A DNA stretch of 64,000 nt from NCBI RefSeq assembly GCF_963678975.1, contig NC_089274.1, forward strand, positions 7,656,143-7,720,142. The letters are read 5' to 3'. How positions within the stretch are numbered: position 1 is the first letter of the stretch; each line of letters opens with the position of its first letter. The notes under the pieces are model-generated. The model was not told the DNA's origin, made no database searches, and saw only the letters and a list, made by a program, of their open reading frames with translations. The position numbers and the translations under genes were made by a program. Shown here piece by piece: positions 1 through 24,300 of this stretch. The DNA is from Dysidea avara. Lineage: Eukaryota > Porifera > Demospongiae > Dictyoceratida > Dysideidae.

Positions 1-130
1 GGACATGGCCCCGGAAAAATAGATTCCACAATTGCTTATAAACATTTTATATACTGTCCTTTAGATTCTGCAGCATTTAGGACACCAGTATAGGCAGTGG
101 CAATCTGCAGGCCATGGCCAACCAAGCTTG
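1..130. repeat. Dispersed repeat fragment
   Basis: The first ~85 bases closely resemble a stretch near 12020-12135: both carry a run like 'caattgcttataaa', then 'tattgtcctt' or 'tactgtcctt', then 'agattctgcagcatt'. The second copy lies beside 'gcatgccccc'-type sequence that also occurs near 2360. It is therefore one copy of an interspersed repeat cut by the window edge. No coding capacity is seen. The remaining bases up to ~548 look unstructured. Confidence 0.5.
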
Positions 131-548
131 GTGGTCGAACCAGGGAGGCCACCTAACTAAGAATGGAACTGATGGAAGTTAGTACACACCTTGTCGATAG
201 TACACACCTTGTCAAACTTGTAATGGAGCCAAACCACACATATCTACTCTTGGAACTTTTAGCTACTGTCACCTTTGATCAGCATGGCTGAAATGTTTGA
301 GAAAAAATCCACCTTCAATTTTAGTTGTTCAGCTCAACTTGTATATATACATATACTATAGTGTCAATCAAATGTAGCAATTGTAGGTCAACAAAATGTA
401 TCATACTTTCATATTACCTGACATAATATGGCAGCTCTAAAACTGAAAGTATGCAACTACATGCAGCTAAAATATCTGCACCAGAGCAGCTGAGTTCAGT
501 TATGAAACAGCAACCCTGAAGTAAACAGCTATATCCAGTAATAAACAG

Positions 549-1021
549 CTATAGGGGATTCCAGGAATTTACAAGAAGCTGTACACTAACATGCATACTC
601 TTCATATTCGTAAAACACCTTGGTTATGTTGGGTGTATATATGAAATATGGGGAGTTGTTATCATCTGGAAAGTGAGCAATGCATAATGTGCCAAAGCAC
701 ACACATATATGTATACATTGTTAACAGGTTCATAGAGGTACTATGTAAGGACTCTCCAGACTGTATACTACAACTTGTAGAACAAATAATGGAATTTGAC
801 CCAAATTTCTTACAATTTTAAACATACTTTCTTATCCACTTTCGTATCATTTACACTAGTAAAAAAAGCCCAACTTTCAATTTTTCTTAAAACCTTCTGT
901 AACAACTGCTTCTAAAATGTCCACAGAAATTTTAGATGGCCATTCTCTTCATGTGGGAAAATGCCTTTTGTATATGTAGGTTAGTGTGCAGCTTCTCATA
1001 AATTCCTGAAATCCCCTATAG
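549..1021. mobile_element. MITE with ~42-bp terminal inverted repeats, TA-type ends
   Basis: Bases 549-590 are an imperfect inverted repeat of 980-1021, running from 'ctataggggatt' on the left to 'aatcccctatag' on the right. Both ends carry TATA at the junction, so a TA target duplication as in Tc1/mariner elements is possible. The ~390-bp interior has no coding potential. It lies just downstream of the CPVL stop codon, so it may be part of that gene's 3' flank. Confidence 0.7.
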
Positions 1022-1071
1022 TTGATTACAATGATATTAAGAATAATTAGAGACATGTGGCATCTAATAAT

Positions 1072-13684
<12,613 letters not shown>

Positions 13685-13866
13685 CTTCGGTGTTTGAATG
13701 ATCATAGATACTACAAGTATCTATGGAATGATGAAGTAGGGGTCTTGCGCAATCTTACAAAAGATCACTCACGTGATCTCATTTGATTTTGTGCTGTGCG
13801 TTAAATAAATTATATTGACAATTTTGTATGATCATTTGGCGAAGGTTGTTTTCAGAGTTCACAAGG
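13685..13866. promoter_or_regulatory. Shared divergent promoter region of CPVL and TATDN1
   Basis: Only 182 bp separate the two start codons, which face away from each other, so core promoter elements of both genes and their 5' UTRs must lie here. The palindrome TCACGTGA at 13769-13776 contains the CACGTG E-box and resembles the CLEAR element bound by TFEB/MITF-family factors at lysosomal genes. That would suit CPVL. No TATA box is obvious. The regulatory reading is inference. Confidence 0.6.
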
Positions 13867-15847
13867 ATGAGTGATATAAGACTGACTGGTAAGTTGCCAT
13901 CCCTAGCTATAGTGTGAGGTGCGTGAATGGTATATTACAATGTATACTGTCCCTAGACATTGGAGCTAATTTAACAGGTACAAGAGGTTTGTTACCTGAC
14001 TAATTCACACGTGAACATTTGACTAGACCCGATGTTCAATGGAGTCTACCATGGGAAGCAGGTTCACCCTGGTAAGTAGTGCTGTTTGCAGTACATGTTT
14101 TATGCTGTCATAAAGGATCTGTGAAGTAGAATGTGGTTATGTGTCTAATGTCTTACCCCAGCTGTAGTGATGCCAGAGAATTATGTATAATAAATAATTG
14201 CTGGGGATCAAGTCAACATTGAGTCTGGGACATTTTCTAAATTCCACGCAATTTGTGACCATCTCAGCAAAAACCTGTCTATTTCGCACAACTTCTGAAT
14301 TTCTTTTTATTTTCTTAGCATTATCTGCATTGTTCAAGGAATGGTTTACCAAAGTTTTAGTTGAGTAGTTTTGGAATTGCAGTGCTAGACAGTAGGAAGA
14401 GCAAGGAAATTGATTTGTACTAAAAATAAACTGTAGGTGCTTACATTCGCAGCCATAACTTCCGTCTGGATTAGTCTACAGACTTGGGGTTTGGCTTACA
14501 ATGTTCACCATGGATTGGCAGATCAACCAAGGTTACAGTTGCTTGCGCATAGGGGTATGAAGGCAGTTTTATTGAAGAAACAGCAACAATTTTGTTTACG
14601 TCTACCGCATCGTAAACAAACACACGTGACATGCAAATCATTGGAGCTACAGAAATTAAACAAAGGTTTTCGAACTCCCCATGAGTAGGCGAATAAGATA
14701 GTGTATAGGTTTAATTGATTTGAGTCTTCCTTCTCTGAACAATGGCTCAATTTAAACTTGCGAAAAAGTTTCTTTTTCACATGCATAATTTCACCATTTT
14801 TAAAAAAATTCATTTTTTTCAAAACGCATGCTTGTGCAAACTAGATGGGTTTTTGCTGAGACAGCCACATTTTAGTTTTAACGTTCTCAATACATTTACA
14901 AAAAAAATAAATTTTGTTATTTGTTAAAGTTTGTGTGAACACTGCCATTCCTCTAGGAGTAAATTCGTTGAGGCGATCATACACTTTATTAAATTAGTTC
15001 TCAAAATAGCAATGCAAGTGAGTGGATTATTATTAATTAGATGCCTAGGTACCATGACGTAACTTTCTTAGTTTGTTCTAGTTACTGCATAGCAGAAATG
15101 CTGTGAGGAAGGAAAGTTTAGGGAATTTGGTAAGTGAGCCGTGTTTCGTCTGCCAAATCGTTTGTCCAATACAAATCTGTATTAATTACATAAAAATCTG
15201 TATTACATAGCTACCAGCAAACTTTAAATCCTATCATGCCAAATTTGGCAAAGTTTTCTCCTACCAAACTAACCTTGTGATGTTGCTTACATTCAGCCAC
15301 CAATAATAGTCATTGATGCAGTAAGGAAATAGTGATGCATGTGGAGACGAGAATTTAATTTGTATAAAATTAAAGGCTACTTATATCTGCGCTTTTGTAC
15401 ACATATCAATGTAGTATATATTTTTTTTGTTTGCCCAGAACAGCATTGCTGTTACAGTTGTAATTTAGAATCATTCTGTCACAGAGCTAAGCTATTATGT
15501 CTCATGTATATTTGTAGCATTCACTTCCATCATGCATCATCAATGTGCTTGTTTTTAGGTGATTTAGATGCTGTTCTACAAAGAGCATTTGATACTGGAG
15601 TTGACAAGGTTGTTGTTAGTTATACTGTATAGTAGGATTTTTAAATTTTGCAGTTTGTAATATGTTTCTAATCTCACTGTATTACTACGCCAATTTAGTA
15701 AGTCGATATTTTTGAGTTGCACCTCAAAATTAGCTTTGTGCTTGCCATATTAACAAAATTAACATGCTCATGCTAATGCTCATAATATAATCAAGAGTTT
15801 ATGAACTCTTGATATAGTGTTACTGTGAAGAAGACTTAAATTACAAA

Positions 15848-15902
<55 letters not shown>

Positions 15903-18900
15903 TAATGCTCATGCTCATAATATTAACATGCTGATATTGTCATTATGAACATGTACAAGAAATGCAAATACATTTTACTATTTCTACTGCTATACATGTG
16001 CACGTCCCCTACTCCTGCGCTAATACTCTTTTATTGTGTAATGATCTCCATTACTGTAGATAATAGTGACAGGTGGGAACCTTACTGATTGTCAAGAGGC
16101 TCTGAAGTTAGCTAAAACCAACGGTTAGTTACCCTGTGACATATTCTTCCAGTCATTTATGCATTGCTGTTTGCAGATAGACTGTACTCCACAGTTGGTT
16201 GTCACCCTACCAGGTGTCTAGAGTTTGAGCAGACTGAAGGGACAACAGCTGAGGAATACTTCCAAAACTTGTTGTCAGTCTGTCAGGCTCATGCGAGGAG
16301 TAAAGTGATAGCTATTGGAGAATGTGGCCTGGGTAAGTAGGAGAAGAGAATATTATGAACTCTTTGTAGTACACATGAACATTTCATGTGGTATTTGAGA
16401 GCTGTATATTTTGAGGAATGGCATTAGTCTCGTCATCAGCTGCCCACGTGTCTGATCACGTGAAGGTCGTCTGGTGACTTTGGTCCACTGTACAAATGTG
16501 CTTTGTGTTCATTCATGCTTACATTCAAATGAATAAATTTTCCAGCTGCTTAAAAGAGTGTTCCTTTATAAAAATTGCAACTAATAAATGCTGATTAAAA
16601 CTACAAAAACCTTCTTAACATTCCACTTAGAACAATAATCAACAGCAAAGAAGACCTTTAAACATTAATTTTTCAGGTATATTAATGCGCATTTCCTAGT
16701 TGGACTGATATCACCAGACAACCATCGCATGATCAGGTGCGTGGGAGGCTGGGGACGAAACTAAAAGATTCCAGCCACATCATGCTTTAATAAATAAATA
16801 TTTTCAAATCGCTTATGATCTTTCCCTAGATTATGATCGTCTCCACTTCTGTCCTAAGGAAATTCAGAAAAAGTAAGAATTTTTCTCTTAGCTGCTATCT
16901 TATTGTTGGTGTGCATTAGATATTTTGAAAAACAGTTAGAGCTCTCTGCTATAACTGGGTTACCATTATTCCTACATTGTAGAGCAGCTTTTGGTGACTT
17001 CATAGGTAACTCATTGTGTCACTGTACAACTAGTACTATTAGTATGGTGAACCTGTAGATATTCTGAAAAGAAACAAGGACAAGATCAACGGAGGTGTGG
17101 TAAGCAAGTGTACACACATTGGAACCAGAGAGTGTTCAGCTACATATATCATGAACTCTTGGTGAAGCATCTGGTCACCATTGGGCCAACATTTTTGTCT
17201 CTATCCATGTTAACAGAGATGAGTAATAGCACCCATTTGCAGTTCTACATATGTATTTAATGCTAACCTTTTACTCAAGGGATAGCATAAAGAACTTAAA
17301 TTTAAATTTTCTAGGTACACTCATTTGATGGTAGTAAAGATGAAGCAATGGCAGCCATTGAGTTTGGCCTATACATTGGCCTGAATGGATGGTACTGTAC
17401 TTGTCATTGTTCATTGCATCATTTTATTCTATTAATAGCTCACTGAAGACTGAGAACAACTTGGAAGTGGTAAAGGCAATTCCAGCTGACAAGATACTTC
17501 TTGAAACAGGTATAGATGTAATTATTTTTTTGCTAATGTACAGCATTTCCTCATATAAAAGCCACATTTACCTGTCTCAACTATAGGCTGGAGGGGGTTT
17601 CAGGGTCTCAGAGGAAAGAACACCGGGTCTTAAATATAGGCCTGTGCTATTGTTTGAATCTCACCCTTGGTGTTGTATTCTTGCTGTTCTCCTTTATACT
17701 GAACTTTGATGTATCAGTATAATGTGACATCCCCCTCTGCACTGGTACTATTGTGTAGTATGACTGTTACATTAAAAAATGATGCATTCAGACAGTGCTT
17801 GAAATAAGCAGACAAAAATGATAGGACATAGCACTAACTAAACTATTTTTGATCAGACACGTAAAACTTAGACATTGAATACTTTTACCATCAAAAATTA
17901 TTATATTCAGTCTGATATGAATTTGTCTGAGTAAATTTTGTACCAATTTTGGTTGGACATGATGTCCGATCAAAATAGAACGTGTTCAGACAAACACCAA
18001 TTTTGGTCGGAAAATGTCAGATGTCCGACCATTATTTCAAGCACTGTACAGATCTCACAGAAGGAATTATACATGTCAGGCAGAAACTACAGTATAACAG
18101 AAACCTTTGGCAGAGGAATTGTTTAGTAGTGAATTTGGTGAGATTTTCTAACTTAAAATCCAACTTGATAAGGAGACCTATTGTGAAGTTACTCACTAAA
18201 CTAATGGTACCATAAGCAAATTTGCCACCAAACATATTCTGGTATAAAGAATTCATAAAATCCTCTACTGATAATGGATTCTTGACAGTATTTGAACGTT
18301 GTTATCACAACTACATTGATATAATGCATCAAATCTTGTGCTCAACAAAGAAATGGAAAAGAGATGTTGGCTGCAACCATAGAAGCCCATTTGCTTGGCT
18401 CGAGTGAAGAAGACACCAGTGAAGTCCATATTGAAGATGAGGATGGTAGTGATTTATACAACTCTTGAGTGACAGATTGTTGAACTTTATTGTCCTCTGA
18501 CAACACTATTGTAGCACACGCTACATCAAAAATCCTATAAAAGCCTGTATGTTAGTTTCTTTCCCAGAAATTTAGACCCGGCTTTTAAACAAATGGGACT
18601 TTTATTGTTCAAGACAGGTAATACATGTATATTGTTACAGATGCTCCGTGGTGTGAGATAAGACCAACTCATGCTAGTTCAAAGTTTGTAACTACTCAGT
18701 TCCCTCCTGCCAAGAAGAAAGAAAAATGGGAGTCTGGCTGTAGTGTGAAGAGTAGAAATGAACCAAGAAATTTATTGTTAGTACAATTATGGTTCAATTA
18801 TTGGTTTTTTGACTTCTTGCACACATGTACAGGCATGTTCTGGAGGTGGTTGCTGGTGTAAAAGGAATGGACGTGCTTCAACTAGCACAGCAAGTCTTTG

Positions 18901-18929
18901 TCAATACTTGTAATTTATTTAAATTGTAA
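13867..18929 (+). CDS. TATDN1: TatD-type deoxyribonuclease TATDN1, complete, 13 exons
   Basis: Predicted metal-dependent nuclease of the amidohydrolase-type TatD fold; family members act as 3' exonucleases or DNases in apoptosis and DNA repair. Exons: 13867-13888, 13957-13977, 14027-14071, 15559-15608, 16060-16123, 16177-16332, 16830-16872, 16920-17005, 17059-17099, 17315-17391, 17439-17509, 18641-18776, 18833-18929. Sum 909 nt, 302 residues (human protein about 297). Visible: 'DIGANLTDPMF' in place of the bacterial HxH motif, as is normal for this eukaryotic subgroup; TGGN; '[10 protein letters not shown]'; Glu116 in IGECGLDYDR; His153 in FLHCR; His178 in VHSFDG; Asp226 in ETDAPW; and WESG...RNEP near the end. 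Two donors are weak (15609 GTTGTT, 18777 GTTAGT), but homology and phase support them. The first three exons are very short. Confidence 0.94.
14254..14870 (+). mobile_element. MITE family member A (TIR 'ctcagcaaaaac')
   Basis: Starts 'tgtgaccatctcagcaaaaa' and ends 'ttttgctgagacagccacat', an inverted pair. Interior words ('gttcaaggaatggtttacc', 'tttcttttt') recur in copies at 29759-30153 and, reversed, 32049-32556. It lies in a TATDN1 intron (14072-15558). The rest of that intron shows no structure. Confidence 0.7.
15851..15901. repeat. (AT)n microsatellite
   Basis: About 25 pure AT units in a TATDN1 intron. It can form a self-complementary hairpin. Confidence 0.97.
17550..18600. mobile_element. 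Probable decayed DNA transposon in TATDN1 intron 11, with a MITE inside
   Basis: Left sequence 'cctcatataaaagccac' and right sequence 'gacccggcttttaaac' look like the kind of inverted, AAAGCC-bearing ends seen in pogo-type elements. Near 18380-18465 one plus frame reads an acidic tail ending in a stop (about '[17 protein letters not shown]'), which resembles pogo transposase C-termini. The remainder is not readable as a protein. The call is inference and could be wrong. Confidence 0.35.
17792..18047. mobile_element. Short MITE with perfect 16-bp TIR
   Basis: Bases 17792-17807 'acagtgcttgaaataa' are exactly inverted at 18032-18047. The CAGTGCTTGAAAT end type is hAT-like, but no clean 8-bp duplication is seen. 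The interior repeats 'gtccgatcaaaat' and 'gtcggaaaatgtc' words. Confidence 0.75.
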
Positions 18930-20280
18930 AATAATAATTGCAAGTTACACAGTTGTCACAATGCATTAGCTTGATGCGCATCCTTAAGAATAGGCAAATG
19001 CATAAATAATATATGTTGCCCCTAGCAACCTGAATTTTACTTTATTTGTAGGTATGAATGAAGTTTTAAAGGATAGTTTACAAAATGTGATTTTTTAAAT
19101 CGGTTTTTTTTCCGTACATTGTTTATGTGACAGACAACAATTGCTCCTTCTGCAGCAACACTGGGAAATTACCACAAATTCAAAATGTCAATTGAAGCTT
19201 GAAGAGTTTACTTTACGTTTTCACACACATAAACAAGGGGGTGGCACTCCAGTCTGTTCTCCGATCTTCATCTCCTGTCAAACTGAATAAACCTTGTACC
19301 TTGACACGCTTGTTTCTTGATCAAATTCTACTATAATTTCTTAGCTACAGGAGGCATGGCAGGCAAAGCAACTGTACATGTGTTTTATAAGTGCCTTGCC
19401 TCTTTTTTTTTATTTATCTGATTTGTCAAAAGACAAGGTGGCACCAAAAGGCAAAGCCTGTACAAGGGTGCCTCTGTCCTTTCCAACAACATTATGCTGC
19501 CGTAATTGGATGAGTGAGGTGCTGTATATCTTATTCCCTTCTGTGTTCTGCCATCAGATGTTTACAAGGATTTAAAGGATGCTTTGGTCAATCTCTAACA
19601 TCACTGCCAATTGACCTAATCTGAAACCAGACTCTCTTCCGGTAGCTTTTTTGTATATTTCTTTGTATCTTCTCTTTAAAATATTTCATACTAGGCCAGA
19701 ACGTGATAAAGTATAGAGTAGCTAGTGAGGCCAGGCAACATTTATTACTTGTTTCTCATCCACAAGAGTTTGGATTTCCATGTGGGCTGGAGGTCATTAT
19801 TCATTGTTAAATAAAATACTCCAAATCAAGCTGTATGTTACTCTAAAGAGCTAGTACTTACGTTATACTACTGTTTCTGTGGTGCAAATGATACTTGCTG
19901 TGTTGTAAAATGATAGCCAGCCTTCTTAGCATTAGAATACGTGCGCCGGCATGTGATTGATAACAACAATAACAAACTGCAGAGTGGCAGTGGGGTAAAA
20001 AGGGATGTGGGTGGGATGAAAATTAATCAAGTTTGCCTGGCCTGTGAGACAGTAAACTTCAAGACATTGCTATAAATGCTATTACTGCAACCCACTACTA
20101 TTATTATTATTATCAATTTTATCTAAAGAAAGGGTACACAAAAGGCTTATAGCCTGTACAAGGTGGTCCCCAAAACACATACACAGTACAAAAAGCAATG
20201 CAGAAACATTGACTAAAAAATTGACTATCTACAAGCAAACAGGACGTCTCTCACTTAGTATTACTATACAAAAAGTAATA
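18930..20280. other. Spacer between TATDN1 and the zinc-finger gene
   Basis: The 3' flank of TATDN1. A candidate polyadenylation signal (aataaa) lies near 19284 and another near 19808. The segment around 19430-19560 ('gcaaagcctgtacaagggtg') shares wording with 20140-20170 and resembles old retroelement 3' sequence. No gene found. Confidence 0.4.
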
Positions 20281-20296
20281 CTAAGTGAGAGACGTC
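20243..20296. repeat. Perfect 23-bp stem, 8-nt loop hairpin
   Basis: 20243-20265 begins 'gacgtctctcacttag' and is exactly complementary to 20274-20296, with loop 'atacaaaa'. The stem has no mismatch. It sits at or just beyond the C-terminal end of the LINE relic on the minus strand. Confidence 0.9.
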
Positions 20297-20690
20297 AGTT
20301 ATACAAGTAACATTGGAGCCGTGATCTAATAAGCGTGATGGTAAGGACAAAATTTCATATGGGATTGAGTTCCAAACAAATGGTGTGTTCACGTAGAAGG
20401 AATATCTAAATGCATTGATGGAAGAAGATCGAGTCTGCAAAGTCAGTGGATGAGGTTGTGTAGAGTTAGTGTAAGATTAAAGTGGTGACAGGAGTTTGTT
20501 TATGCATAATGGAGTGCACCATAATGACACTCTGGTATTGTCGTCGTGATGCCAGCGTAGGCCACTTCAGTTCCTTCTAGCAGTCATCAGTGTTCTTACT
20601 CCACCTGTACAAAGTGGAGTCATATCTACTCTTAATCCATCGAGCAGCTCTATGCTGAACAGACTCTTAACAAGTTGATATTCTTGGTGG
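20290..20690 (-). pseudogene. C-terminal relic of a non-LTR retrotransposon reverse transcriptase
   Basis: Read on the minus strand with frameshifts, it shows the familiar tail of LINE reverse transcriptases: a 'VQHRAARWI' block, then 'LKWPTLASRRQ' followed by a hydrophobic helix, then 'NTPFVWNSIP'. Stops and frame changes interrupt it at least three times. Family (jockey/CR1/L2-like) cannot be fixed by eye. No start or catalytic YADD region is present, so it is a 5'-truncated copy. Confidence 0.75.
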
Positions 20691-21343
20691 TATAGGGGGA
20701 CCACTAATAGAGATAGAGAAAAATGTAACTACCAATAAATTAGCTACACTATCCATCTGTTGCTGGTCTGTTCTGGAACACTGTAGGTATGTGTATTATG
20801 AGACATGAGGGTATTATGAGACACTGTTTCACAGTGTAACTGAGTTGACTATTTCGGATTATGAAGTATGGAAAGGCAGGTACACTATATTATCCCCCTA
20901 GCTAGCTAATCAGATTTGTGGTTAGTATTAAATTATGGACATGTATACAAAACAGGCAAAAACAAATTGTTAGTAGGCCAGAGGCTTTTTAGTCTGTCCA
21001 TTCCTGTTGTTCAGTGACCAGAGAAATGGTCTAAATTTTTCTTAAAGTTGTTGAGATTAATCGGTAGACTATAATCAGTATATCTATGATGATTTGAAAA
21101 CGTTTATCGCTTAATCCTGCTAGATTCAACGCACTAAACCTGGCGACCCCTATTACCCCCTGTCCCGTAATCTGCTCTATTTTTCATCCTAAAAGTATTG
21201 ATCGCGGTAGACTAAGAAATTTTTTAAAGGGAGTCGTGTAAAAATTTTTGCTCACGAGACATCTGAAGTACCTCGCGTGTTGTCAGGTATGAACGTAGAA
21301 GCGATATTAGACGGTTTGTTAATGACATTTGTTATTTTCAAGG

Positions 21344-24300
21344 ATGTACAGGCCTCCTCAGCAAATGGTGCTCCTTCCCGGCTTCACTCCGATGCAAGCT
21401 GCTGGTCGAGGTCGGGGTAAAGCCAGAGGCGGAAAAAACCGTGGTGGTAGAAATAGAAAGAAGAACAAAAATACCGCGGTAGTTCCAGTAGCTGCTGCGC
21501 AACCGACTACTGCCACTACTAATGTAGCGCCTACCCACTTAATACCGCCCCCTGAAAGAAACGCGCCACCTGAGCAAGCTCAACCCATAGATGCTCAGCC
21601 TGATGAAGCACCGGTTGAAGAATCGTTCATGTCTAGTACTGAATTGATTGAGGACGCCATTGATGTTTCAGTTAATGAAGACTTTGCAGCTGATACGTGG
21701 CAGATTATTTCAGAAGAAACGGAGTCTCCAGAAATGAAAGCAGATGATTCAGAGTTTGCAAATGACACCTTATTGTCTGGTGATCTATTCTCACAAGAGT
21801 CAGTTGATGATGATTTGTTACTAGATGAACCAGACTTAGCTGGGGACAACACACAGCTTAATAATGATTATCAAGAGGATATTATCGATGTTAAAGTTGA
21901 GGGACCGCTTTCAACAAATGAGGAAGAATTTACTGCTGTTGAAGAGACTGTGCCTAAAAGTGAAGAGCAGGCATTATCTTCTGTAGAACACCCTCTGCCA
22001 GATGAAGCTGAAAAGACAGTTGAGGAAACATCCAGTGCTCCTAAACGTATTGCTATTTCACCGCCTAAAGATACCAGCAAAGAAGCAAATCGTAAATCTC
22101 TGCCACTAAAATGCGAGGTGAGCAATAAAAATTTGTACTAAATGTTGTAGTTAAAGCACTGCTGCAGCATGTGCACGAAAAATACAGCATCTGGGGGGGG
22201 GGGTGTATTTTCTGTACACACGCGCGGTGGTACTTAACTATGACATAAGTGTGTGTATGTGGTTGTTTCAAGAAAATTAATAAGTATCATAGTGTAAAAT
22301 CCTTCTAGTGATCATACAGTATAGTAGGGATCATGGAGGTCCAATATTGACCAGAAACTAGTCTCACAATACCTTCATGGCACCATGGCAGTATTGGTTA
22401 GGTACTTGTGACCTCCTTACTGAGACCACCTTACTGAGACCACCTCCAGAGGAAGTTAAAAGTATAAGTGCTGCAGAAATTTTTTTAATGTTAGTTGCAG
22501 TTTTGAGATTGGAAGAGGATTGAATGGTGGGGCAGCAACATTGAATGATGGGCGTGATACTTATTTCTCTAACTTTCTTCGTGGTAGCCAACTGTCACTA
22601 TCATTCATCTGGAGGCTTTCTTCATCTTTCTAATCTCCTATGATCCTGACTAGTGCACATGCCACTACAGTCTTTGTGAAGTATGTTGCATAGGATGACT
22701 TCTTGGATGTTTATTCATACCATTTTCTCCTCTCTTGTGTCTTTCTAGTTCATCACAAAGACATTTACTGCATCCATGGCCTTGCACAAGATCTCGTGTG
22801 ATTTATATGTACAAAATACTAACTTATTCAGTGGGGCTTAATGGTGCTTTGTGCCATTGCCATATACTCGTCGTGTTTCATCAATCGTGAGGGATTTCAG
22901 TGCCCAAGAAGGTCAGGTATGCTTTTAAATATAAAACCATTGGGATTAGGTGTGCACTGTCATTACAATGATCATCCATAGTAGGGACTACAAAGGTGCA
23001 GGTGTGGCGCATGAAAAACATCACCCAAAAATCAGCCTCACTTTTCCCTGACAATGATGAAGCAGTATTGGTTAGGTAAAACTAAGCCCAAACATGCCTT
23101 CAGGTCGACCCAAAATGCTTTCAACAAGTTGCTATGAAATTTTTAATGAACGAAATTTTTTAATGGCTGAGTAACTGACTGATGCCTTCAGACAAGCATA
23201 ACACAATAATGACTAAGGCTATGGGCTTAATTTTTTCACTGTTCAACTTGACTTTGGCCCAAGAGGTGCCTTTTGGCATATCGCAGTACGTACAATGCAT
23301 TCTTCATGGACTTACCGGTGTCCTCCTTTGTGTCCCATTCATCTTTGCTGACAGCAAAAAGTGTCAATTTGGTAGTTAGCATGTGATAGTTTCCCTTCGT
23401 ATCGGAAATTGTCTATATTTTTCATAGTGGCTACTTTGATTTTTCAAACAGTTCTTGATTCGTAATGCTGTGTAATGGGTTGAACATAACTGACAAAGAA
23501 GCGTAATGGATACTTAATTTTTCAGGCGACAATTGATAGCTGGGGCACACGGTGCCATTTCTTTCTTTTGATGTGGTATGGGTTCACCAGTCATAATAAT
23601 TTTATTTTACAAAAAAAGTTAACAAACAAGTATACAATGTATAATGCTTCTTATTGTTTTACTGTGATTTAATATTGTACACTACTCCAACTTGTTTCAG
23701 TACTTTTTATCGATGTGCTATGGTCCCTACTCTAGTTGAAAATTCAAAATTTTTGTGTACTTATGTAGTACTGTTTGGCGATTTAACTCGATATAGAATT
23801 TGGCAGATAATATTTTGGCAAATGCTTGTGTCATACTGCATTCTCTCTATTTAGTTGGCTAAAAATTGGATATTTAAAGTCGTTTCGCCAAACTCGCCAA
23901 AATTTTGTGTCATATCTTAAGTAAAAGTGTTATTTTAGAGGACTGCTCTGCTGTAAACACCTACTGTCACTAATGTGTTAATGCTTTGAAGTAGGACATT
24001 AAGGCAAGAGGTCCAAAAAACCTATTAAGTGATTATTTAAAGCAACATCCTAAATTACATTTAAATGATTACTTTGCAAGTAGGCAGAAAAGTTGCAAGC
24101 AATGCATGGGTCAGGGTCCAATATAGTGTGAGGTTTTGTATTGACAACCGTGGCAAGAAAATTTTGTCAAGATAATTATAAAGTATAAAGATGCTACGTT
24201 ATAGTTATATCCCGGTACGAGGGTGATATCATTGGTATTACACGAGTCTGAGGCAGAGCCGAGGACGAGTGTAATAACAATGATATCATCCGAGTATACG

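Noticed and set aside
14523-14822. 99-codon minus ORF
   Set aside because: It lies inside MITE copy A, with low-complexity Lys/Phe content and no family match.
17389-17586. 65-codon plus ORF continuing from TATDN1 exon 10
   Set aside because: It overlaps exon 11 in the wrong frame and starts in the intron.
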